Assembly (NCBI GenBank): GCA_964423545.1
Contig: CAYRFV010000028.1
Coordinates: forward strand, 1 to 31,313
Reading direction: 5' to 3'
Length of the DNA stretch: 31,313 bases
DNA from: JALOOE01 sp964423545
GTDB lineage: Bacteria > Chloroflexota > Anaerolineae > CG2-30-64-16
The notes under the pieces were generated by a model, which searched no databases, had not been told where the DNA came from, and saw only the letters and a list, made by a program, of their open reading frames with translations. Shown one piece after another: positions 8,363-16,734 of this stretch; position 1 is the first letter of the stretch, and each line of letters starts with the position of its first letter. The position numbers and the translations under genes are program-made.

Positions 8363-8870
8363 GGATCAGATGGATGCCGCCCCACACCAGCCAGACCAAC
8401 ACGAGGAGCGCCGCCGGGTAGTAGGTCAGGTTGCTGAGCAGTCCCAGCGTCGGGTTGGAGAGGTTCGTCCAATCCCCGCCGCCGGCGATGTTGATGATTC
8501 CGTTGGCGATGCCCAAAGCGCCGCCGACGATGCCGATGATCGGCAGGATGCGCGGGAAGTCGGCCTCGCCTCTGGCCGCCAACCCAGCCAAGAGGGCGGG
8601 CAGCATGAAAGCAAGCACCATGAAGACGTTGAAGACGGCCGACGGCGTGACGCCGGTGACGAGCAGGCCGAACGCGCCCACCGCGGCAGACCCCACTGCG
8701 GCCAGGCCCAGCATGGACGAGCCGTGAGATCTGTTCAGGGCATAGTAGAACAGGGCCAGCAGCAGCATGCCGATTCCCAACAGCGCAGGGATGGCGAATC
8801 CGCTAACCACGAGCAAGAGCCCCAGGATGGCGGAAATGCCGCCGATGCGGCAGAGAGATGTATTGTTCAT
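8352..8870 (-). CDS. Small polytopic membrane protein, function unknown
   Basis: This 172-residue protein is mostly hydrophobic, with about six predicted membrane helices. These include ISAILGLLLVVSGFAIPALL near the N-terminus and AALLVLVWLVWGGIHLIRKA at the C-terminus, which ends on positive charges. I do not recognise a named family; the overall look is that of DUF4386-like proteins, but I see no diagnostic motif. The start at 8870 is chosen over the ATG at 8915 because GAGAAGGAT precedes it and the hydrophobic region begins soon after. It follows the Rid-family gene by 41 bases on the same strand, so the two are probably co-transcribed. Confidence 0.72.
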   Translation of the reverse strand: MNNTSLCRIGGISAILGLLLVVSGFAIPALLGIGMLLLALFYYALNRSHGSSMLGLAAVGSAAVGAFGLLVTGVTPSAVFNVFMVLAFMLPALLAGLAARGEADFPRILPIIGIVGGALGIANGIINIAGGGDWTNLSNPTLGLLSNLTYYPAALLVLVWLVWGGIHLIRKA

Positions 8871-8911
8871 GGCAGATCCTTCTCCGAGCAATGGATAGGA
8901 ATGGGCAACCC

Positions 8912-9307
8912 TCAAGCGACGGCCGTCGCCTCGATCTCGACCATCATCTCAGGGAAGGCCAGCCGGGCCACGCCGATCAGGCAGCCGGCGTGGCGGCAGC
9001 CGGCCGCAGCCAGCCGACCGATGAAGGCGTCATAGTTAGCAAAGAACTGGTCCACGTCAGTCGTGAAGATGTTCAGGCGCACGATGTCGGCGAAGGTGAC
9101 GCCAGCAGCAGCCAGCAGCGCCTCCAGGTTGTCCAGCGCCAGGCCGATCTGGCCGGGCATGTCGCCGGCCAACACCGCAGCGCCTGTTCCGTCGTTGGCG
9201 GCCTGCCCGGAGCAGTACAGGGTGCGCTGCACGCCGCTGACTTCGTTGGCCTGGACGTAGCCGAACTCGTCCTGCCAGGCCCACGGGTTGATGATGCGTC
9301 GTTCCAT
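8912..9307 (-). CDS. Rid (YjgF/YER057c/UK114) family protein
   Basis: A 131-residue Rid-fold protein. RidA homologues form trimers and hydrolyse reactive enamine/imine intermediates released by PLP enzymes. Family signatures visible are YCSGQAAND, DMPGQIGLALDNLEALLAAA, VRLNIFTTDVDQF and the C-terminal VARLAFPEMMVEIEATAVA. The catalytic arginine that precedes the Cys in RidA (PARSCVEVARL) is not clearly aligned: here the segment is CRHAGCLIGVARL, so this may be one of the Rid subfamilies without classical imine deaminase activity. The start at 9307 is supported by GGAGAGGA upstream; the longer frame to 9421 has no such site and runs into the cupin gene. It lies 35 bases downstream of the cupin gene. 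Confidence 0.9.
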   Translation of the reverse strand: MERRIINPWAWQDEFGYVQANEVSGVQRTLYCSGQAANDGTGAAVLAGDMPGQIGLALDNLEALLAAAGVTFADIVRLNIFTTDVDQFFANYDAFIGRLAAAGCRHAGCLIGVARLAFPEMMVEIEATAVA

Positions 9308-9342
9308 GGCATTCCTCTCCAAAAACCAGCTCTGAGATGTCC

Positions 9343-10098
9343 TCAGGCGTTGGCCTGAGGCGGGAAGGTGTCGTATTTCGCCATCAGCGCGACCAACTTG
9401 CTCATATCCTTGGGTGGCCACGAAGGCTCGCCCTTGACCAACTCGGCCAACTCGGCGAAGTAGTTCTCCAATCCTGCTGGGGATGCCACCAGCAGGTATT
9501 TCGCCGGTGCATCGGTCTCGTTGGAGAAGGCGTGCACGGTGCGCGGCGGTACAAAGGCATAGCCACCTGGCCCGGCCTGGATCGACTCGTCGCCGACCCG
9601 AAGCGACAGCGCGCCCTCCAACACATAGAAGATCTCGGTGGTGACCTTGTGCCAGTGAGGCGGCGGGCCGGCAAAGCGCGGCGGCGCAGTGTACTCAAGC
9701 GCCAGCCAGCGGCCGTCGCTCTGGCTCCCGACGGTCTTGTAGGTGATGTTGACCCCCAGGGCGCTGGCTGTTTCTCCGTCACCCGGAGGGTGAATCACGG
9801 CGAAGCTGCCAGTACGGTTGATGGACATCGGCATGGGAAGCTCCTTGTGTGTGGGAGGGATGGTCAATGCGTCGGCAGCAGCGTCGAGAGGGCCGGTCTT
9901 CGGCTGACTCCCTATCCAGGCATCAAGGTAGGCAGCCAGGTCGGCGAGGTCTGCGAAACCCTTGCGCCCGGATATCTGTGCTCCCTCCAGGCTGTAACGC
10001 CAATCTGCTGGCTGTCCAGGAGCACCGTTCGCCTGCCACAAGCTGAGCAGGAAGACATGATAGCGGGCGGGCTGCTCCCAACGCTGCTGATGCGACAT
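9343..10098 (-). CDS. Cupin-domain protein with short N-terminal domain
   Basis: The frame is 251 residues. The C-terminal part (from Met89) is a single-domain cupin: motif 1 is PPPHWHKVTTEIFYVLEG with metal-ligand His and Glu, and motif 2 is PPRTVHAFSN with the last His. The first 85 residues read as a separate small domain (YHVFLLSLWQ, DWRYSLEGAQ, GRKGFADLADLAAYLDAW). They resemble short Chloroflexota proteins of the LLRLW...WRASLE...GFASLEALFAFL type. An internal start at 9834 has a good AAGGAG six bases upstream, while the first ATG at 10098 has only AAGGAC-like sequence. The message may thus give both a fusion and a free cupin, or the two parts may once have been separate genes. The enzymatic role is unknown. 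It is divergent from the SARP-type regulator. Confidence 0.8.
   Translation of the reverse strand: MSHQQRWEQPARYHVFLLSLWQANGAPGQPADWRYSLEGAQISGRKGFADLADLAAYLDAWIGSQPKTGPLDAAADALTIPPTHKELPMPMSINRTGSFAVIHPPGDGETASALGVNITYKTVGSQSDGRWLALEYTAPPRFAGPPPHWHKVTTEIFYVLEGALSLRVGDESIQAGPGGYAFVPPRTVHAFSNETDAPAKYLLVASPAGLENYFAELAELVKGEPSWPPKDMSKLVALMAKYDTFPPQANA
9835..9849 (-). promoter_or_regulatory. Internal ribosome-binding site for the cupin part
   Basis: On the minus strand AAGGAG is followed by CTTCCC and an ATG at 9834-9832, an ideal spacing. It lies inside the longer open frame, exactly where the first small domain ends and the cupin begins. Confidence 0.6.
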
Positions 10099-10134
10099 TT
10101 GTCCTTGCCTTGAATCCGCACTTGTGTTATGATT

Positions 10135-10149
10135 GGCTATAGTATAGCC
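10135..10149. promoter_or_regulatory. Perfect 15-bp palindrome in divergent promoter region
   Basis: GGCTATA-G-TATAGCC lies between the divergently oriented cupin and SARP/NB-ARC genes, 37 bases before the cupin ATG and 36 bases before the regulator ATG. Its TATAGT/TATACT core could also serve as a -10 element in either direction. This placement suggests an operator controlling both genes, perhaps bound by the neighbouring regulator; that is inference. Confidence 0.55.
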
Positions 10150-10184
10150 CTCAATCGTTTGGAAATCGTTTGCTGGTGCGGGAC

Positions 10185-13034
10185 ATGGACAGGAATCTGG
10201 AGATTCGCCTGTTCGGCGGCTTGCGCGTGGCAGTGGATGGCGTGCCCCTGACCGATTTCATGTCGGCCAAGGCGCCCGCACTGCTGGCTTACCTGGCCGT
10301 GACCCGACGCGCCCACCGCCGCGATGACCTGGCTGCCCTGCTTTGGGGCGAGATATCTGACGCGGATGCTCGCAGCAACCTGCGCCAAGTCCTGACCAAC
10401 TTACGCCGCAGCCTCGATCTGCACCTGGCGATCACCCGTGAGGAGGTGGCGCTGAGCCCTGCGGCAGCCTGGTTCGTCGATGTCGCCGCCTTCGAGTCCC
10501 AGCTACACCCCGATCCTGCCCTGTCTCCGGTGGCCCGCGCAGCCCAGCTCGACGCGGCAGCGAGCCTCTATTGCGGTGATTTTCTTGCCGGCTTCTTCGT
10601 GCGCGACGCGCCCGCCTTTGAGGAGTGGATGCTGGCGCAGCGGGCGCGCTTCCGGGAGCTTGCGCTTCACGCGCTCCACGCACTGACTCAACTCGATCTC
10701 GACTTAGGCCGCTATGACCTGGCCATCCGCGATGCCACCCGCCTGTTGACCCTCGACGAATGGCGAGAAGAGTCCCACGGTCAGCTCATGCTGGCGCTCG
10801 CGCGCACGGGACAACGCTCGGCCGCGCTCGCGCAGTACCAGAGGTGCCGCCGTTTGCTGCGCGAGGAGTTTGGAGTCGAACCCTCGGCCGAAACGACCGA
10901 TCTCTACGAGCGAATCAAGGCCACCATCGCCAGGCCGCGCCACAACCTGCCCATGCCGGCCTCCGAGCTGATCGGCCGCACAGAGGACGTGGCGGCGGTG
11001 CGCCAACGGCTGGTGACGCCTGAGTGTCATCTGCTCACACTGATCGGCCCCGGGGGAGTCGGCAAGACCGAACTGGCGTTGGCCGTGGCCAACGCCGGCC
11101 GCGAGGATCGGCTGGATGGCGCCTGGTGGGTGGAGCTGTCTGCGCTGACCGGTCCAGGCGATCTCGTCGTGGCGATTGCCGACGCCCTGGGACATACCTT
11201 TTCCGGCGCCGAATCGCTCGCACCGCAACTCCTGGACTATCTGCGCCGCAAAGAGCTGCTGCTGGTGCTCGACAACTTCGAGCACCTGATCTCTGCGCCG
11301 GCCCTCGACCTCCTGTGCCAGATCCTCAGACAGGCGCCCGGTGTGACCCTGATGATCACCTCGCGTGTCCGCCTCAACCTGGCGGCCGAGTGGCTGTATG
11401 ACGTCTCCGGTCTGGCCTATCCTGCACGCGAAGCGGACCTCGCGATGGAACACCCGGCAGTGCAGCTGTTTATCCGGCGCGCCCGTCGCGTGCAGCCGAG
11501 CTTCCAGCCGGATCCCAAGGAGACCGCGGCGGTGGCGCGTATCTGCCGCATCGCGGAAGGGTTGCCCCTCGCGATCGAGCTGGCGGCCGCCTGGGCGCGC
11601 GCGATGACGCCAGACGAGATTGCCGCCGAGTTGGGCCATGGGCTGGCGGTCCTGGCGAACCCCGCCCACGATGCGCCTGTGCGCCATGGCAGTCTGACCG
11701 CAGTCTTCGAGCAATCGTGGGGGCTCCTGGATGACCTCCAGCGTCGGGTTCTGGCGCAACTGGCCGTCTTTCGCGGTGATTTCGATCGCACCGCGGCCGC
11801 AGCCATCGCTGAGGCCACCCCCGCCGTCTTGCAGGGATTGGCTGACCGCTCTTTGCTGCGCTCAAGCCGGCCCGGCCGCTATGATCTGCATCCGCTGGTG
11901 CGCCAGTTTGCCGGCGAGAAGCTGGCGCAGCAGCCGGAGGCCATCGCCGCCCTGGCGCGCGATCGTCACGCCCGGCACTATGCGGCGCTGGCCGGCCGGC
12001 AGGAGTGCAATTTCCACTGCGGACAGGATCGCCAGGCGCTGGACTGGATGTTGGTGGAGGCCGACAACATCCGAGCGGCCTGGGAGTGGGGGGTGCAGCA
12101 GGCCGACCTCGGGCTGCTGGAACCTTTCCTCGAGAGCTTCCTGTACTTTTACGACATCCAGGGGCGCTACGGGGAATGCGCCGACCTGCTCCGGGAGGCG
12201 CTCAGGGCATTCCCGGCAGATGGCGAGACGCCTGAACGTCGCCGCGGGTTGGGACGCCTGCTGGCGTTGCACGCCGCCTTTGCCTTCCGACTCGGCGCGT
12301 TCGATCAGGCCGGACAGGAGGCGACGCGCGCCCTGGTCCTTCTGGAGCCGTTGCGGCCGCACCGCGATATCGGACACGCGAGACTCTATCTGGGCGCAGC
12401 CCGGTACGGCTCGGGGGATCTGGCAGGCGCAGTGGCTTGGTTCCTGGCGGCAATCGAGGCCTACAGGGAGTCGGGCCACGACTGGGGCATCGGCGCGGCG
12501 CTCGACAACGCGGGTTATCTGGAGTTCCTTCGCGGCGATTTGGCGGCAGCCAAGGCCCATCTGATGCATGCGCTGGACATCGCGCAGAAAACCGGCAGCC
12601 GCTATCTCTTGATGGGGGTCCAGGACCATCTCGCGACCGTCGCGTGCGCCGAGCATCGCTTCGACGAAGCGATGCGCTATGCCGAGCGATGCCACGAGGT
12701 ATTGAACGAGCTGGATCGCCCGTACATTGTGGCCAGCTTATCGCTTTCGCTCGCCCAAATCGCGACGCAGGCAGGGGACCTGGCGGCCGCCGAACGCCAC
12801 CTGCAGCGCGCCCTCGACGTGGCTCGCAATACGGGCAACCGGCTGGACATCGTCAAGACACTCATCGAACTGGGCCGGCTCCGAACCGCACGCGGCGACG
12901 CAGTTGCGGCACGGCAAGCCCTCTCCGAAGCGGCGGCCATCGGGCAAGAAATCCGAGCGGAGAGCCTGCTGGTCGGCGTTGCAGAGGCGTTCGCTGACCT
13001 GGCTCAGACTGAGGAGCGCGGCGCAGCCCGTTGA
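10185..13034 (+). CDS. SARP/AfsR-type regulator: BTAD, NB-ARC, TPR
   Basis: A large (949-residue) signal-integrating transcription regulator. Residues about 5-95 form the OmpR-like winged helix of SARP proteins (LFGGLRVAVDGVPL, then DLAALLWGE and NLRQVLTNLRR). BTAD follows to about 245 with RARFRELALHALHAL and the terminal EEFGVEPSAETTDLYERI. The NB-ARC/STAND ATPase shows Walker A GPGGVGKTELAL (about 287-298), Walker B LLLVLDNFEHLI (about 359), a sensor in ITSRVRLN and the GLPLAIELAAAWAR motif (about 458). From about 620 to the end there are TPR-like helical repeats, typically the ligand-sensing part. ATG 10185 is chosen over an upstream TTG at 10170; neither has a strong ribosome-binding site. 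It is divergent from the cupin/Rid operon, a plausible target. Confidence 0.9.
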   Translation: MDRNLEIRLFGGLRVAVDGVPLTDFMSAKAPALLAYLAVTRRAHRRDDLAALLWGEISDADARSNLRQVLTNLRRSLDLHLAITREEVALSPAAAWFVDVAAFESQLHPDPALSPVARAAQLDAAASLYCGDFLAGFFVRDAPAFEEWMLAQRARFRELALHALHALTQLDLDLGRYDLAIRDATRLLTLDEWREESHGQLMLALARTGQRSAALAQYQRCRRLLREEFGVEPSAETTDLYERIKATIARPRHNLPMPASELIGRTEDVAAVRQRLVTPECHLLTLIGPGGVGKTELALAVANAGREDRLDGAWWVELSALTGPGDLVVAIADALGHTFSGAESLAPQLLDYLRRKELLLVLDNFEHLISAPALDLLCQILRQAPGVTLMITSRVRLNLAAEWLYDVSGLAYPAREADLAMEHPAVQLFIRRARRVQPSFQPDPKETAAVARICRIAEGLPLAIELAAAWARAMTPDEIAAELGHGLAVLANPAHDAPVRHGSLTAVFEQSWGLLDDLQRRVLAQLAVFRGDFDRTAAAAIAEATPAVLQGLADRSLLRSSRPGRYDLHPLVRQFAGEKLAQQPEAIAALARDRHARHYAALAGRQECNFHCGQDRQALDWMLVEADNIRAAWEWGVQQADLGLLEPFLESFLYFYDIQGRYGECADLLREALRAFPADGETPERRRGLGRLLALHAAFAFRLGAFDQAGQEATRALVLLEPLRPHRDIGHARLYLGAARYGSGDLAGAVAWFLAAIEAYRESGHDWGIGAALDNAGYLEFLRGDLAAAKAHLMHALDIAQKTGSRYLLMGVQDHLATVACAEHRFDEAMRYAERCHEVLNELDRPYIVASLSLSLAQIATQAGDLAAAERHLQRALDVARNTGNRLDIVKTLIELGRLRTARGDAVAARQALSEAAAIGQEIRAESLLVGVAEAFADLAQTEERGAAR

Positions 13035-13078
13035 GTCGCCGCGAGAGCGTTGGATCGGCCATCGCTGCCCGCCGCAGT

Positions 13079-14020
13079 TCAGTTGCTCCGATAGGCCCCC
13101 ACACGATCCACCCGCCGCGCCAACTCGCTGGTGTAGCGCCGGCCCAAAGTATCGGCGTGGTCTCTGATCCAATCGGTGAGCCTTGTTGTGCCCGTTGGCG
13201 GCGTCTCCACGTAGAGCAGGTTGGCCATCAACCCGGCAATCTCCTCGCGCGTGATGGTCACATCTCCCATCAATGCACCGACGACGCGGCCGGCCCAGTA
13301 GCCCGCGATCGGCGGCACGCCGATGACCGGCCGCACCGCACCGATCAGCCGGCCGATGGCCTCCACCAGCTCTCGGTAGGTGAACGTTTCTGGGCCGATG
13401 GCATTCAGCACGGTGTTCTCGGTGGCTCCGCCGTGTTGTACGGCCAGCGCGGCCAGGTCATCCACATAGATCGGCTGGAGCCGATAGCTGCCATCCCCGA
13501 ACACGCCGAAGAGGGGCAGGTGGCGGAGCAGCCAGGCTATGTTGTTGATCAGGATGTCTTCCTTGCCGAACAACACCGTGGGCCGCAGGATAGCATAGGA
13601 GAGGCTCGACTCGACCAGCGCTCGCTCCAGCCGCGCCTTCCCACTGAAGTACTCCAGCGGCGAGTCCTCGGACGGGTTGGTGATGCTGATGTGCACGACG
13701 CGGCGCACGCCTGCGCGCCGGGCGGCGTCGAAGAGGATCAGCGTATTGCGCACGGCGTCGGCGTGGCGGAAGAGCGTGTGATTGAAGCGCACCCAGTAGG
13801 TGTTGTAGAGCACATCCACCCCGGCGAGCGAGCGAGCCAATTCGTCGGGGTGGTCGAAACGAAAGGGGTAGACCGTCAGTCTTCCGCCGAAGGCGTTGGC
13901 ACGATCCATCGAGTTGGTCAGCGTGATCACGCGGCGCCCTTCGGCCAGCAGGCGTTGGGCGATGTATCTGCCGGAGTAGCCGAACGCGCCGGTGACGGCA
14001 TGGATGGGAGCACCAGACAC
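13079..14020 (-). CDS. NAD(P)-binding epimerase/NmrA-like protein
   Basis: A 313-residue atypical short-chain dehydrogenase. The N-terminal dinucleotide-binding loop is VTGAFGYSGRYIAQRLL, the GxxGxxG type of extended SDR and NmrA-like proteins. Further features are DVLYNTYWVRFN in place of the usual catalytic region, VRRVVHISITNPS, and a YFSGKARLERAL motif that supplies the Tyr-x-x-x-Lys pair in altered form (Y-F-S-G-K). The C-terminal half, with LRPTVLFGKEDIL and PIYVDDLAALAV, resembles NDUFA9/complex I 39-kDa-like and ubiquinone-biosynthesis-associated SDRs. The substrate is unknown. It converges with the SARP regulator gene, with only 44 bases between them. Confidence 0.87.
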   Translation of the reverse strand: MSGAPIHAVTGAFGYSGRYIAQRLLAEGRRVITLTNSMDRANAFGGRLTVYPFRFDHPDELARSLAGVDVLYNTYWVRFNHTLFRHADAVRNTLILFDAARRAGVRRVVHISITNPSEDSPLEYFSGKARLERALVESSLSYAILRPTVLFGKEDILINNIAWLLRHLPLFGVFGDGSYRLQPIYVDDLAALAVQHGGATENTVLNAIGPETFTYRELVEAIGRLIGAVRPVIGVPPIAGYWAGRVVGALMGDVTITREEIAGLMANLLYVETPPTGTTRLTDWIRDHADTLGRRYTSELARRVDRVGAYRSN

Positions 14021-14142
14021 CGAAACCTCCTGAATCGCGCTGCCAGCAGCGAGGACTTGACGGCCGGCGCTTCACGGCTGGCAGAGCAGCAGGCCGACGG
14101 ACTGAGCCAGCACGAGGTGGATGTTGGTCACCAGGCCGCTGA

Positions 14143-14328
14143 TCAGCTCGCCACCCTGAGCGACCGCGCCGGCGTCTCGGCGAGCGCCGCGCCGCACTCA
14201 CTGCAGAAGTTGCCTCGCCCCGGCGCTCCGCAGCTCGGACAGGTGAGAGACGGCGCGGACTCGCTCACATCCTCCTCGACCTCGTCACCAGCTGCCGTTC
14301 TGCCAGAGTCGCGCCTGGACCCGAACAT
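14143..14328 (-). CDS. Small zinc-ribbon protein, possibly frameshifted
   Basis: This 61-residue frame has an acidic N-terminal part and a clear zinc ribbon, CPSCGAPGRGNFCSECGAAL, whose four Cys would bind one zinc ion. It starts six bases after the stop of the secreted three-domain protein, as in an operon, but there is no strong ribosome-binding site. Just past its TGA (14143-14145) an alternative frame continues with GGELISGLVTNIHLVLAQSV and ends at a TGA near 14078. That would make a plausible longer C-terminus if one base were lost or gained. It is thus either a short functional protein or one with a recent frameshift or sequencing error. Confidence 0.5.
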   Translation of the reverse strand: MFGSRRDSGRTAAGDEVEEDVSESAPSLTCPSCGAPGRGNFCSECGAALAETPARSLRVAS

Positions 14329-14334
14329 CCACTG

Positions 14335-16557
14335 CTAAGGCTTGGCGGTGGGCGTCGGCGTCTTGGTCTGCGACGCGAGATCTTCGAGCTGCCACAGATC
14401 GAAATTGTCGAACGCCACCTCCAGACCCGGCACGTCCGATGTCGAGACGATCATCCCGAGCCTGCCAGGGGTGAGGGTCGCGTCGTTCACCTGAGCCAGC
14501 ACCTTGTCGTTCGCCATGACGACGATCTGCTCGCCACGGACGAGCAGCCCCAGCCGGTTGACGCCTTGTGCGGCCGTGACGAGCGCTGGCGTCTGGGTCC
14601 ACGGTATGAGCGCGGCAGACTGGCCCTTCGCGATCCGCTGGAGAGCGAAATATCCGTTCTGCGTGGTGAAGAACCGATGGTAGTTGTCCTGGTCGTGGTA
14701 GGCAAACAGCAGTCCGAAACCCTGATTGGTGGGGCCCTTCAGGTATTGCGCGTCAACTTCCAGCAGGAAATGGACGGGCGCCAGCTTCTCCACCGTGGCA
14801 TTCGTGGACCACGCGAGCCAATTGGGGGCGTCGAGTTGAAACAGCAGCCGCCGATCGGCATGGGTGATCGTGACCTGACCGGTCGCTGCGAGGCTCCAGC
14901 CGCTGTCGCTGCGCCGGAACTCGTCGCTGAAAGCAGGCGGTGTATCGCGCAGGTTGCCCAGCAGCTTTCCGGCACCTGGCAACGGGGTGGGCACGGAGGC
15001 TGATATGGCTCTGGTGGCAGTGATAGGAGTCGAAGTGGCTCGGATCGGCACGGTCGGCGTGGTCACGGAGCGCGCTGGCACGGTCGGCGTCACCGTGACG
15101 CGCGGCAGCACGGTCGGCGTCGGTGTGAGACGGGGCTGCACAACGGGCGTTCTCGTCGGCGTGATGGACGGGCTTGCTCTCACAGCTGAGGTCGCCGTGG
15201 GCGCCGGCTGGCTTCGCCCGAGCTCCCAGATATTGAGATCATCGAAGGCCACCTCGACGCCCCCCTTGTCGTAAGTTCCGGCGGCCAAGGCAAACGCACC
15301 CGTGGTAAAGGCACTGTCGCTGATCGTGGCAAGCACGACATCGTTGACCATCAAGGTCAGCGAAGCGCCACTGGCAAGCACGCCCAGCAAGTTTCGCGCC
15401 TGCGCACCGGTCTTCACGGCAGACGATGCTGTCCACTTGATGAGCGGTTCCCACTGGCCGCTCCGAAAGCGTGACAGTGCGTAATAGCCGTCGCTGCTGA
15501 TCTTGAAGTAATAGAAGCCACTTTCCCCTCTTCGAAACACGATGCCCATCTCGTTGTCCAGGGGGCCAGCCACATGAGAGACCTCGACCTCCAGCAGGAA
15601 ATCGCGGAGAGACTCGGCGCCCTGCGGTCCCACCCAGGCCGTCGTCTTCGGCGCCTCGACCTTGAGGTGCAACTGCCCACCCTGCACGAAGTGCGCGCTT
15701 TTTTCGCTGCGCTCCTCTCGCCAGGGGGCCGTGTTGCTGCGGAAGTCATCGTGTCGCAGCGGTCTGCCGGTGCGTATCTCGTCGGTGCGCAGGGTTGGCG
15801 GTCCCTTGGGGTCGGGTGTCACCTTCGGAGCTGGCCGGGTGGGTGTGATCGTCGGCCCAGGCTTGAGCACGAACAGATTCTGCAAATCCCAGACTTCAAA
15901 GTCGTCGAAGGCAATCTGGACACCAGCGTCATCGCGCGCGCCGGCCAGCAGCCCGATCCCGCCGATATACGACTCGTCATCCTCGTAGGTGGTGAGGAGT
16001 TGGCCGTTGNNNNNNNNNNGGCCATCTTCCACCAGCAGCTCCAGGTAGTTCCAAGCCTCGTCCCTGGTATCTATCGCATTGCTCCGCCGCCAGCGGAGCA
16101 GCGTCTCCCACGAACCGTCCACCAGGCGCGACAACGAATAGTAACCGTCGCTGCTGATGGAGTAGACGTAGAAGTTGTTCTCGTCCTGATGACGGAACAC
16201 AATGCCAAACTCGTTGTCTGTCGAGCCGGCGGCAAGCGTTGTGTCCACCGCGATCAGGAAATCTTCGTAAGCCAATTGGCCGGCCATGGTCCAGGCCACC
16301 GTGTCCGCCTCATAGACGGCGATCTGGTAGGCCCCAGCATCGAAGAAGCGTTCACTGTTGTCGCCGGCTTCCTCCGACCAGAAACCCGGCACGACCAAGG
16401 ACTCGAAATCATCCTGCCAGGCCGGCACGCTCATTTGGATGCCCGTTATCCGGTCCGCAATGCCTGTGCCGGCCTGCAAAGCCGGCATCGCCTGCGCAGG
16501 TGCGACCATTCCCAACAGCGCCACAAACGCCACCAACAGCCAGACAGAGCGTCGCAT
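14335..16557 (-). CDS. Secreted protein with three LamG/DUF1080-like domains
   Basis: The 740-residue frame starts with a signal peptide (MRRSVWLLVAFVALL..., likely cleaved after AQA at about 23). Three homologous beta-sandwich domains follow (about 45-232, 265-450 and 550-733). Each contains a GIVFR/GLLFAY strand, a YYxLSRxxxGxW strand and a closing VxVAFDDFxxWxL. This is the pattern of concanavalin-like DUF1080/LamG domains that bind or act on sugars. They are joined by Pro/Thr-rich linkers typical of secreted Chloroflexota proteins. There is no transmembrane anchor or sorting signal. The start is supported by GGAGGTAGGAAA just upstream. Ten N (16010-16019) interrupt domain 1, so its exact length is uncertain. 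Confidence 0.8.
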   Translation of the reverse strand: MRRSVWLLVAFVALLGMVAPAQAMPALQAGTGIADRITGIQMSVPAWQDDFESLVVPGFWSEEAGDNSERFFDAGAYQIAVYEADTVAWTMAGQLAYEDFLIAVDTTLAAGSTDNEFGIVFRHQDENNFYVYSISSDGYYSLSRLVDGSWETLLRWRRSNAIDTRDEAWNYLELLVEDGXXXXNGQLLTTYEDDESYIGGIGLLAGARDDAGVQIAFDDFEVWDLQNLFVLKPGPTITPTRPAPKVTPDPKGPPTLRTDEIRTGRPLRHDDFRSNTAPWREERSEKSAHFVQGGQLHLKVEAPKTTAWVGPQGAESLRDFLLEVEVSHVAGPLDNEMGIVFRRGESGFYYFKISSDGYYALSRFRSGQWEPLIKWTASSAVKTGAQARNLLGVLASGASLTLMVNDVVLATISDSAFTTGAFALAAGTYDKGGVEVAFDDLNIWELGRSQPAPTATSAVRASPSITPTRTPVVQPRLTPTPTVLPRVTVTPTVPARSVTTPTVPIRATSTPITATRAISASVPTPLPGAGKLLGNLRDTPPAFSDEFRRSDSGWSLAATGQVTITHADRRLLFQLDAPNWLAWSTNATVEKLAPVHFLLEVDAQYLKGPTNQGFGLLFAYHDQDNYHRFFTTQNGYFALQRIAKGQSAALIPWTQTPALVTAAQGVNRLGLLVRGEQIVVMANDKVLAQVNDATLTPGRLGMIVSTSDVPGLEVAFDNFDLWQLEDLASQTKTPTPTAKP
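16010..16019. other. Assembly gap (10 N) inside a coding region
   Basis: Ten N replace four codons of domain 1 of the secreted protein. In domains 2 and 3 seven residues separate the equivalent Gly from the Asn of the N-D turn, against four unknown residues here. The real gap is therefore probably about nine bases longer, and the reading frame would be kept. Confidence 0.9.
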
Positions 16558-16734
16558 TTTCCTACCTCCATGACATGAACCGCAGTCACTCGATCAACGC
16601 GATCTTCTCGAAATCGATCATCCATGCTGACAGAACTTGCTTGACAGAGGAGAAAAACTACTGCTGAACACGATGGTTGCCGGGTCGCGCCCTGTTCCAG
16701 CGTGCGCGTCAGCGGCTGAGCGAGCGGCGTGAGA

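Noticed and set aside
13031..14338. A 435-residue plus-strand frame
   Set aside because: It is the complement of the epimerase-like gene, with no recognisable motif and a His/Gln/Arg-rich composition.
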